Notes under the pieces: generated by a model | Database searches by the model: none | Seen by the model: the letters and a program-made list of their open reading frames with translations, nothing else | What the model was told of the DNA's origin: nothing | In this document: in pieces, positions 1-11,765 of the stretch | How positions within the stretch are numbered: the stretch's first letter is position 1 | Layout: each line of letters begins with the position of its first letter | Assembly (NCBI GenBank): GCA_963585895.1 | Contig: OY757934.1 | Location: forward strand, 48,730,126 to 48,794,125 | Direction: 5' to 3' | DNA from: Sepioteuthis lessoniana | Lineage: Eukaryota > Mollusca > Cephalopoda > Myopsida > Loliginidae | Length of the DNA stretch: 64,000 nt | Translations under genes and position numbers: made by a program

Positions 1-813
1 TTTGCTGTATAGACTGTCATTTTTCTTTAAATGTTTACTGGCTGAAAACTTGGTCTATATGTGTGATTTTTCTGCTTGTGAAAATAATCTAATGAAATGT
101 AAATTTTTTTGATTTATTTTTAATGATTTCATCTGTAAAATTTTAGGAAAAATTACTGTATATGCAGATGAACTAGACAACCCTTTAACCTTGAAAAATA
201 AGCTAAAAAAATAGGGGGTTGTTTTATACTTGAGGTGTAAAATGTGAACCTTAAATCCTGTGGTATATGGTAAGTTGTTAGAATGGATGATGGGCGACAA
301 TAGGGTTGACACCTATTTTAGTTAGTATTGACATAAATATCTTCTGAAATAACTTTATTCATATTATAATAAAAGTGTAGTATAATAAAAGTACTCTTAC
401 TTTAAATAATATGAGGTATGATTGATATGCATTGTACTGTTGTGCAATCATGAGAGAAATCTGTAACCATCATTATGTTGCCATTTACAAAAGCTGATTG
501 GATGTACTGTTAACAAACAACTGCTAGTCATGAATGCATTCTGCTTACAGTTGCTGATTATGTTATTATTACAGAGTAAGTGTAAAATAAAAAAAACACA
601 GCAGTAAGTGTAAATTATGGTAGGGAATTGACAGCATCCTATCTTATTTTTTTCGGTAATGTTGAACCAAAAAAACAGTAGCCTAAAAAATTGACATGAT
701 TGAGGAGGGGGGTGTTAATTTTGTAAGCATAGCCCAAAACCTACATTTTAACTTTGAAATTTGGGAAGTCTTATACCTAATAGTTGCTTTGTATTCAAAT
801 ATATGGTAACCAG
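1..813. other. EDC4 5' intron or flank, no gene seen
   Basis: AT-rich sequence with short ORFs only. I see no splice-flanked exon matching EDC4 and no recognisable element. The stretch from about 140 to 270 and the one from about 690 to 790 have the look of old MITE-like repeats, but I could not pair their ends. Confidence 0.5.
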
Positions 814-815
814 TA

Positions 816-1709
816 CAAGGATCATTAAATAAATTTCCAGACTTTTTTCGTATGGGCACTTTTATTGATAGTACACACATGAAACTCTAGTCCCCTTTGA
901 AGTAATCTCCTCCGGCTGCAATGCACTTGTTGTACCGTTCCAATAACTTCTGGAAGTCCTTTTGTGTGAGTGACCTTTGTCACAGCCTCTTTCATCTCCT
1001 CAATTGTCTCATAACGATAGCCTCTAAGTTTTTTCTTGAGCTTAGGGAATAACCAAAAGTCAAAGGGAGCAAGGTCTGGACTATGGGAGGCTGAGGAACT
1101 GTCTTGATGCCCATCTTGCTCAAATAGTCTGTGACAAGGATGGAGTTGTGGACTGGTGCATTGTCCTGGTGGAAATGCCACTGACCCGGTTTGAAGAGTG
1201 CTGGCCTCTTCTGATGGAATCTCTTCCTGAACTCCCTTAAAACCTCAACATAGTAACCCTAACTTTAACCCAATCAACTCTGGTGTATTGTCTTCCTTAC
1301 TCCTCCCACACCTCTCATCATCCCTCACAGACTCTGTGCCTTCCTTGAATCTCTTATGCCACTGAAAAACTGATACTCGTTTCATGCAAGATGTTTGAAA
1401 AGCAGTCTGAAGCATTCCATACGTTTCTGTGGCATTTTTTCCAAGTTTAAAACAGATTTTTATTGCATATCATTCTTCTAAAGTGTCCTCACATCCAGAT
1501 TGCATTTTTGAAATTCGCCAGCTATGACAACCAGGCTTTAGTAGGGTGTATTCCAATTGCTGCTGTAGCTGTTGATTTGAAGCTGAAATCATAAAAATTG
1601 GTCAGTCATCTGATAAGATGTATAGCAATAACATACTGAATTTTCAAGAGTCTTCGACAATTGTAAATGCCTGTACAAAAGAGTCTGGAAACTTATTGAA
1701 TGTACCACA
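816..1709 (-). mobile_element. Mariner-family transposon, decayed, with both inverted ends
   Basis: Inverted ends: inward from 816 and from 1709 both reach TTTCCAGACT(C/T)TTTT after 18 partly matching bases, and a TA target dinucleotide lies at 814-815 and 1710-1711. The body on the minus strand encodes broken mariner transposase. From about 1510 downward there is an N-terminal part with CFKLGKNATETYGMLQT and VSVFQWHKRFKEG, then a short gap with stops. The catalytic part follows (FHQDNAPVHNS) and, after a frameshift, SPDLAPFDFWLFPKLKKKL. At 894 bp it is shorter than the usual 1.3 kb, so the middle is deleted. Confidence 0.85.
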
Positions 1710-2340
1710 TAGTTTCTGAAATTTCAATGTTGCATTTCACAGGAAATATATTTCCACAATTTCTGATTTTTAAAGAATTAGAATACAGTAACATGCTTTA
1801 CATCATTTTGACCTAAATTTGCCTTTATGCAACTTTTTGAAAGTAAATTTCTGTTCTGTGAACATTATGTTGGACATTAGGTCACTCATCGACATCACAT
1901 ACATATAATAAAACGACATATAATAAATAAACTTTTCCTTAAAAAGATGTGAAATAAATAAAATGCTTAAAAATTAACAATGAAATATAAAAAGTTGAAA
2001 TACAATTAAAAAATGTATATACAGTACAATAGAATATTTACATTGAAGAATTGTAAACTAATTTCTTTAAAAAAAAAATGGCTGAAATTTGTTTTTTGTG
2101 TTCTTTAAAGTTTAGAAATAGTTCTATTCTTTTGCAATTTGTTTACACCAATCTAACAATTTTTATTTTTATTTTTTTATTAGGCATTATTTTTTATTTA
2201 TGTCAAGGCTTTTGGAACCATGTAATGTTCTAGAGTGGTGTATGACTATACAAAAATAATGATTTTAAGAATTTAAACAATATTAAAGCTTGAGGATTTG
2301 TTAATGTGTATTGATATTTATATTTGTGATTTTTTTTGCA

Positions 2341-2567
2341 GGAGTCAGCAAGGTGTAGTGGCTAATGTAATGCACTGCAACATTGTAGTGTGAGAGTTCA
2401 AACTCTAGTCTCATTACTATGTTCATTTTTAGACTAATAGCCTTGGGAAAGGTATGAACTACCTTATTCCTCCAGCTATGGGTTAAATAATACCACTACT
2501 GTTCTTCTAAAAGCATGACTTTGGTATTAAATACCTCATAAAGGTTGATATACCATTAAACAAAACC
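2341..2567 (+). repeat. tRNA-derived SINE, family A
   Basis: A tRNA-like head (A-box-like GGTGTAGTGGCTAATG, B-box-like GAGTTCAAACTC) is followed by the body GACTAATAGCCTTGGGAAAGG and the tail GTATTAAATACCTC..GGTTGATATACCATTAAA. Other copies lie at 4301, 12426, 22270 and, inverted, 47420. Confidence 0.85.
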
Positions 2568-2749
2568 ATGATTATATTCATATGCTGTTTGTGTAAATAT
2601 GACACATTTTTGTTTTCAAATAAAATTTTATGGAATTTAAAAAAAGGGATTAGTTACATCTTAATTACTGTTGCAGATGACATGATAGTTATTGGTAGAG
2701 CTTGTATGCTAAGAATTAATTTTACTACCTTGTTCATCTCCTGACCTGT

Positions 2750-2792
<43 letters not shown>

Positions 2793-3697
2793 TATATATC
2801 TCACTTTTCCATCTGATTGTGTGCACCACATGAAACTTAAAGTAATGGATTTCTAGTATTTATAATTTTTTCAGTGTTTTATATCTGCTCTTCGTAATAG
2901 CATCATGCACTTTTTCTTGTAAACTTTTCTCATTTGCATTGATCTTTTTTATTATATATTGTGTGATTCAGTAGCAGGTTTTCTTGTTGGTGTATTTCAT
3001 TAAAAATGATGAACAGGAATTTGGAGTCAAGTTTTTATTAGCCTTTTCTTGTTTGTGAGTGAGATGTTGCAAATGAGGATGAAGGCTGGTTAATAATTGT
3101 CTGAAATCTCTGATGTTATGGCTAGAGTACATGTACTTTTGACTTTTTATTAGTCATTGTTGGGAGAGTATGTGTGATCATGTCAAAAATTAGATCAATA
3201 AATATTTTAAGAGAGAGCATTCATAGCATACAGTTGACGTATTTGAATGCACAGTCCATTGATATTGGTTTGAATGTGTAGAATTCACACATCAGGATCA
3301 TGTGAGAATTGCTGTGGATATGGAACTATGTTCTATATGATGTATTTTTTTTTTTTTGTGTTGTTCTATTATAAGCAATATTCAAGTTAACTGTTTGAAA
3401 TCTTTTTTATAGTATAAGAATTGTAGACATTTATTGCTCTCTATAGATATTTCGGACAATTATCAAACGGCCTTCATCCACTTTTGTGACATCTCACTTG
3501 TGAAAAAGAAGAGGCTGATAAAATAAAAAAAAAAAAAATTCCAAATTCTTATCTATCATCTTTAATAATATATGTAGATTGCAGGATTTCATCCTCTGAA
3601 ATAGTAATTGTTATTGCATCAAGCCAGTCTATCTTATTAAAGACTGATTTATTTTGTAATTTATTGGTTCAAAACTCATTTTGTTTTTTCTTTTTAG
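2568..3697. other. Intron with (GT)n, no gene
   Basis: AT-rich intron before the first exon of the window. Contains no further recognisable element. Confidence 0.5.
2752..2788. repeat. (GT)n microsatellite
   Basis: Uninterrupted GT dinucleotides followed by a short AT stretch. Confidence 0.9.
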
Positions 3698-3884
3698 GTA
3701 AATCTGGTGCAAATATCCGCATTATCAACAGAAAAACAGCTGACCGGACTTTGCTGAAGGATTTTTGCGGCCGTGTTACGGATTTGGCATTTGCTTTTAC
3801 AGAGAAAATCTTGTTGGCTGCCATTGATGAAATGGGTAATCTTTACATCTATCAAGTGACAGGAGCATCTGATGGCAAAATACA
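3698..3884 (+). CDS. EDC4: EDC4 exon (first in window): start of WD40 propeller
   Basis: Acceptor TTTTTAG ends at 3697 and the donor GTATCC starts at 3885. The exon starts in phase 1 and ends with two bases of a Gln codon. It encodes IRIINRKTADRTLLKDF, then FAFTEKILLAAIDEMGNLY, the segment of EDC4 that opens the propeller. The upstream exon was not found in 1-3690. Confidence 0.9.
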
Positions 3885-6800
3885 GTATCCTTTTTAATTG
3901 AAATTTTTATTTTTTTTAAAGATTTCAAGTTGTGTGTAAGATTCTAATTCATACACTAACAACAAAGTTATAACATCCTGGGCCATCTTCGGGTGGGTGA
4001 GCTGCATCATTGACACCCTTGTATAGCACTGGACCTTGCTGTCCAGTTCAATCTATAATCAGGCATATGTGCCTGGACCAAGATTTGGGTCCAAGTCCAG
4101 CAAGGCTCATCAGGCCCACATTGCACTAAGTGGGTCGATGACCAGCAAAGTCCAGCAGGGTTCGAGCCTCAGCTTGTGCCCGACATTCCCTTCTCCCAAT
4201 CCCCACTTTAAGTCGACTTTCGGGTCATTGACTTTGTCAAGTCCTGTTTGGCGGGAGGCAGCAACAAATATCATACAACATCCTGAATATGCATTTCAGT
4301 GGAGTCCCTGTGGTGTAGTTGTAAATGTACTGGACTGCAACATCATAGTGAGTTAGTTCAAACTCCAGTCACACTGTTGCATTCACTTTTGGACTAATAC
4401 CCTTGGGAAATGTATGGACCCCCTTTTTATATCCACCAGTTATGGCTTAAATAGTATCACTATTATTCTTCTACAAGGGTGGATTTGGCATTAAATAGCC
4501 CATCAAGGCGGCTATGCTTTTAAACATCATTGTCATTATATCGCGCCACCAGTGTGGATTTTCCTGACTCTTTCCTGCCACCCTTCTTTATCGTCCATCA
4601 CTTCTGTTAGTTCTTCAAGGCTACATCCTGTATTGGCATAGAGCTGTCATATGTAGGCTCTAGCTGGTTGTCCTGCCTTTGCTCGTCCATGTGAAGGGGT
4701 CCACAGGAGTATGTCACTTATGAGTTTGATGCTATTAAACAAAGAAGCCAAAAAACCATGAATATGGATTTCAGTTTACTCAAGATTAAACATGGAGGTA
4801 ATATCGATGTATTATTGTAAAATTGGCCTAATGAATGAAGTGTTTGCCAATGGTTCGGGAGACCGAGGTTCAATCCCAGGTTGAGTCATACCAAGATCCC
4901 AGTCCAATGGTCATCCCATTTGTCGTTGGTCAGGTTACCACTCATTTGTCACTATCCTGATTGCTTCTTTGAATATATGTGGTCCAGGCTTCTAGAAAAG
5001 AAGTCTTTCCCTGTGCAGACCACCCAAAACTAAAGTACTTTAAAAAATGATACCCTTGTCTACTGACCTGACTGTATTAGTACTATTAGTTTATGATGGA
5101 CATTAAAAAAAACTAACCCTTTCGTCCACATCAAAAAATCCTTCTCTTTCTGTTTTATCATCTATTAAAATCTGCCAATCTTCCTAACTTATTTATCAAT
5201 CCATTTGATACTGCTATATACACACACGCATTCATCCACATACATATATGCTACTTACACCCACACATAACCATACAGATAAACTTACACCCACGTGTAT
5301 GCTATGCCTATATGCATACATATTAATATTGACACACTCATACCTACATGCATATACATTATTACACTTAGATATGTACACCCAGGGACAGAAGAGCTTA
5401 GTGTCAGATGCAGACCCTATGCATATAGGTTGGTCAGAATTAATATTGTCCTTCAGAATACTGTGATTTTATTTTCAGTCGGTATACTTCACAATTCTGA
5501 GTAAAATATTTAGATTTTATACTCATTTTAACATGTTGTAGTTATTTACTAAATGTTGCTTAGTGTTGGCACAAGCTTGGAGCACCCAGTGAAGATCAAA
5601 CTCACTATTCTATAGTAATGATTAGTGAACAAGTTTGATATCCAGTAGGCTATGATGAAGTATCCTTGAACTTGTGTATAATATCACACATACATGCATG
5701 GGATAATGATGGGTGAGCAGTTGATGAATTCAATTCAGAGTGCTCTAAACTTTTGGCCTTGTGTTAAATGATTTCATCTGTGGGCTGCAATTTTTATACA
5801 AACACATCTTATTAAATGTAAAATATAAAGAATATCTTAATTTTTGGGGCGGTAGATTTTATTTTTGTTTTTAGACATGTAGGTTTCAAATGCACCCCCA
5901 CAAACAATGAACTGTGCAGAGTGAAAACCATATTCTGCATCCATGCCAGAACATTAGAAAGAAAAAATTCTGAGTAATACAATGGTATGTATTTACCAAA
6001 CCCTCCCATGAGCGCTATGTGATACAAGGTCAATTTTTAAGCAGAACATGTATTCACCTAACCCCTTTTCTGCGAGCAAGATGTGACACAAGGTCAATTT
6101 TTAAGCAGAGCATGTATTCACCTAACCCCTCCGCTGTGAGCAGGATGTGACACAAGGTCAATTTTTAAGCAGATTATTGTTGGTTTGAATTCAGTTTTCC
6201 TTTTTTTTCTCGACTGGTTGTCATACCAAAGCTAAAAAACCAAGTCTACTTTATTATTTGCTCATTGTTGGAGGTAAGAAGAGATGGATTCATATCTTTC
6301 CTTTGGGCATAAGTGTGAAGTGAAATGCAAATAGCTTTATCCAAAATTTAAACATGGGTCACCATGTCATTTCCTCAGATGATAATCATTATGTGATGAG
6401 CCTCAATTTTGAATAATACAATGGTAATTTCAATGGAGACAGATACAACAGACATCTTTACTGCAGATTTTTCACCAATGTATGAAAGTAAGTATACTGG
6501 AACTATTTGTGTATAAGATGTGCTATTTTCCCAGATTTTTCAGCTCCAAAAATTAGTCTTTTTTCTTTTTTTTTTCCCCTGGGCACACACTTCAGCATAT
6601 TCGGGATGGGATGGCTGAAATTAAATTATATCTGTGATATGTTTGACACTGTTACAGTGAAATATCCACTAGAATGTGTTTGCTTATAATTTTGTTTCTC
6701 TTTTTGTTAGCTTATCTTTTTTTTTTTTTTTTTTTTATGAACATGTCTGTGTATTTGTTCTAAATGATGTATAAAATTTGTTTTAGGACAATGTAAACTA

Positions 6801-9800
6801 TATAAATTCTTATTTTTAATTAATATGAACCAATAAAAAGTTGAACAAATTTTAAATTTAGTTTAAATTTAGCTGCTACCAGTTTTTGAAGTGCTCATTG
6901 TATAATTTGTTATCACTGTAGGAAATAAATATTCAAATCCTGGATGAGGTTATTTCCATTTCACATAGCACTAATAATCCTTGTGAAAGGTATGCATCCG
7001 ATTATTCTCTCTCTTTGAGTAATATGACTGACTGGGCTCTTTAACCTTGTTATGGTAACCAGATTAGAAGGAAAACTCTAAATTCAAACCTGTTGAACTC
7101 TGCTTAAAAAATTGACCTAGTGTCACATATTACTTGTACTGAGGAATTGAGTAAATGCATTCAAATTTTTAAAAGTCAGTGATTATCATATTCAAAGATT
7201 TTTTTTTTTTTCTTTCTTTTTCCAGAATTTTTTAGTCCAAAGTTAGGGCTGCATATTATACATAAATAATTACAGTACTTAGAATTGGTTGGTGAATGGT
7301 TAAAGTTCCTATTGATTGCTGTGATTTTAAGTTTTTTTTTTTTTTTTCCCTTAACTTGAATTTTTTTTAGAACAAAATTGTTGTTGAATGTTACCTCTTA
7401 CAATGATGGCCAGTCTTCAGAATTTCATCGTGTCTTTTGGTGCCCTTACATTCCTGATGAGTCAGATGATGACAGTACTTCTCAAGATGACACTTTCTCA
7501 AAAATGCTTTTAATAACTCACGGGGAAAAGGTAAAGTCTTCATTTTTTTTTTTTTTTATCATTCATCTAAAACTTTATTTGCTCCCTCTTTTCCTAGAAA
7601 GAGAAATGCTATAACATTTGGTACTGATAAATTGGATTTTTATTCCTTATTATGTACTTGTATATTTGGAATGATAATCCCAAATTTTGGTTCTTATTTG
7701 CCTAGTCGCCTGGGGCTGTAGAATACACTGACTACATTTCAGCAGAGAGGGGTAAGACCCCCCCCCAAATGAGTGTTCTGAGTATGGCACTAAACAATCT
7801 GATGGTGATGTTCCAGTGATGCTGGGGCTTTGGGGAATGCAGAGCCCCCCTTCCTTGTCTTTGCTCCCAGGTCCACTCAAGCCTGGAATGGTAGCACCTG
7901 ATAGAGCCCTATCTATGGGTTAAATAGAACTAAACTGCATACTTATGCTAAACTGAATTGGTTGAATTAGAACTGTTCAACTAAACTGAATATCTTTTAA
8001 ATAGATGTTTTTGACAAATTGTTTACTTATGCTAAAATGAATTGTTTGAAATGGAACTGTTTTTGAGATTGAAACTGTACTTACGCTAAAATGATTTATT
8101 TGATATAGAACTGTTTTGACATTTAAGTATGTGTAAACAAAACCTGTACTTATACTAAACTGAATTGGCTGAATTAGAACTGTTTGAATAAAATGAATAG
8201 CTTGAAATAGAAATGTTTTTGGCGATTAAACTGTTCTAAGCTGAATTGTTTGGATAAATTATTTGTATAAAAATGGATTTGGCATTAAATAACCTGCAAA
8301 GGTTGATATGCCATAAAACCCAAACAACCGTATCCTCCTGGCTTCTTCAGGTGTGTCTCTGTGCAATGCATATTGATTCTGTTGATGTCTATCTAAAGAT
8401 AGCCATTTTGTGGTTTGCAGTAAAGAAGAAAAAATTGTTAGATCAGAGCTTTTCAAAGTAGTATATATTAGAGCCCTTTGGGTGAATAAAAGCATAGTTT
8501 ACAAGGGGTGAAATTACTAGTTTTGCATTTATATATCTCCTTATAACAGAAGAAAAATTGCTGGATCATATAGACTAGTTATCAGTGGGTGTGATGGCCA
8601 TTAGTAGCATGTTGTTCTCATATTACTTGTTCAAAATATACTGGTTATTTAAATAAATTAACAATTTGGCTGTCTGAAAAGATCTGTATCTTTTTTGGTG
8701 TTTTTATGATGCATATAATCATATTTTCTTTAAAGAAAACATTTAAAAACAATTATATTTTAAACAAATTATTTTATAGAATACCAGACATTGGCATGAT
8801 GGTTAGAGTATTTGCCAATGGCCCTGGAGACCTGGGTTCAATTCCAGGTCGAATCATACAAAAGATTAAAAAAAAATGGTACTTGATACCTCCTTGCTTA
8901 ACACTCAGCATCACAAAGTATGGATCAAGGGTAAAGTGGAGCAATCCAGGGAAAGGAGTAGCGCCCTCCCCTACACCTTGTAGTAGGTATCGAAAAGGGA
9001 GCCTTCAGGTCACCCTCGACTAGTTGCCAACTTTACTTTTACTATTCTATAGAAATACTGATTTCTAAAATATCTCTTTTTATAATAGGTTATAAGATGT
9101 CTTTGGAGTTGGCAGGGGGGAATTATCATTATTAATAATAATTAACCATTAGTGACCCAAGAAATACCATGAACCAACTTTATCTTTTAACAATCTAAAT
9201 CAGGGCTTTTCAAAGTCATCTATATTGACTCTTGGGATTAAATAAAATTTTATCTGGATAAATAAAAGCATAGGGGTCTACAAGGGATGAAATTAGTTTT
9301 CATTTATAAATGATGACTTGTTTATCTATATTAACCACTTTAGGAATTTGCAAGAAGATTTTAGAGCCTGGTTCAAGAATCTTCTAAACCTGGAAATTTC
9401 TGAAAGGATTATTTTTTTTCATCTAATGTTGAAGTTGAAAGTGCTTTTTGAAAGAAGAATTTATTGAAATGACTTGATTTTGAAGCAGTCTATGTACACT
9501 ATAATTGGATATTACTTGATGAATGAAAAAGCTTTGTGCAACTATTGAGCCCATTTTACTAGCTTTTCCTAATTTTTATATGATGGAATCTGGGTTTAAC
9601 CATCTATATTATTTACTATGCAAACAAAAACATTTAGAACATAGAATGTGGTGATTTGTTCAAACTCACAAACCTGCAACCTAATAATCATTGCCCAGTC
9701 AGCTGGGGTTGTAGAATACACCAACTGCTTCTTTACAGAGGTGGTAAGACCCCTCCCCCAATGAGTGTCCTGATTGTGACACTATACATTCTGATTGTGA

Positions 9801-11734
9801 GGTTCCAGTAATGCTGGAACTTTGGGGAATGTGGAGTACCCCTTTATTGCCATCGCTTCCAGGTCTACTGTGGCCCGGAGTGGTAGCACTTGATAATGGT
9901 CCTATCTATGGGTTAAATAGAACTAAATCATGGTTTCTTAAGTTTACTGTTTTTTGCATTTAAACTGCATATTTATGCTAAACTGAATTGTTAAAAAAAG
10001 AACTGTTTTGATATCTAAACTGTGTACTTAAGCTAAACTGAATTATCTGAAATAAAACTGTTTTGACATTAACTCTGTGTATTGCCCAGTAATACTTAAA
10101 ACCATTTAACAGTCTACAAACAAATGAACTCTCATTTAAAAATAAAGTTAATTGCAAAACTATTCACCTGAAAATCATATAAACTGAATTTGGCATTAAA
10201 TGACCATTAGGGGTTGATATGCCATTCAACCTAACCTTACATTTTTAATTGACCCTCCACTCCTCTTAATTTAACAACTCTTTCACAAATGCACACACAC
10301 ATTCATACAGTAATGCAAATGAAAAAAATTTTAGAGAAAAAAATGCCTAATGGCAGAGCCAGTATAAAAACCATAAAAATATGAAATTATGAACACTAGG
10401 TCAGCTACTACATTAAGTTTCATGTGGTGTGCTCAATCATCAGTCAGAAAAGTAACTGATTTTGTGTTTATAATTTGATATACATATATATTGAGATTTA
10501 CAGAATGATGCTGATTTTTATCTGCAGTGTTGCACTTACTTTTAATTTTTAATTCTTTTTTTTTTTTTTTTTTTTTTTTTGTATTATCAGGCTGAAATTT
10601 GGAATGTAGATATAGTGTGCCAGAAATATTCCTCGGGTTCAGTTCGGAGCGACCAAGTGCAACAAGGTGTCTTGCGCATGAACAGTCATACAAAGCCAAT
10701 CTCGGATGCAGCCTTCTCCCCTGATGGATCAGCCCTTGCTACAGCCAGCAAGGATGGAATGGTCAAATTCTTCCAAATCAATATGAATGATGGTCTTTCA
10801 CCCAGGTAAATGACCATATTTAGAACAAGCATCTTACTTTCTCATTATGGCTATTGTATAAACTCTGTCTGGAAAGTATCCAATCATTTTGAATCTCTAA
10901 TAACTGGTTGTGCAACCTTGATGTATATTGACAAAAAGGACTTTATTGTATATATGTGAGTAAACAGGATTATCTGGTTGCTAGTGGGCAAACTTGTATA
11001 CTGAGTGATCATCATATTCACAATAATCAAATCAGTAGGTCATTGAATATGTATTTACCAATACTTTCTGTCATTGGCAGGATAAGACGTAAAACTGAAG
11101 AACCCAGTTTGTCCTACTATTTGTCTGTAGCTGAGAGAATGGGTTTATACCTTTCCCTGGGGTATTTTGTCAAAGTAAAATCTAAGTGACTTTGTTTAGG
11201 ATTTGAACTATTTTTTTCATTAACATTAAATGGTTGAGTCAATTCTGAACAAACTAGCCCAGTAGGTTGGGGCTTTAGAATACACTGACTGCATCTCTTC
11301 AGTGTGATAAGACTCTCCACCCTGAACAAGTGTCTTGGATATGACACTGAACTGCATTTAATGGTGAGCCTCCAATTCTGGAGCTTTGGGGAATGTTGAG
11401 TACCCCTTATGATTGTTCTCAGGTTCACTCTTTCAGAGTGGTAGTACTTGTTAGGGTACCATAGAACTATTTAATCATTTACTATACTTGAAACCATTTA
11501 ACTATGTGCAAATAAATGAGCTCTGGCTCGTTTAAAAATGTTACCTACAGACTTTTTGTTTGCAAATATGTATTTAATATATTCAAGTATAAACAGGATT
11601 TGGTATTAAATAACCTCCTGGGGTTGATATACCATAAAACACATCCAACCAACTATCTGAACAAACTTTTGTACTTGTTGAACAGTGTATATTCGAGAAT
11701 GTCTATTTTTATGAATGTCATTTTTTCAGATTGT

Positions 11735-11765
<31 letters not shown>

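Noticed and set aside
8815-8860. Possible tRNA gene
   Set aside because: The tRNA-like A and B boxes are the heads of SINE families. They lack a complete cloverleaf and recur with the same SINE bodies.
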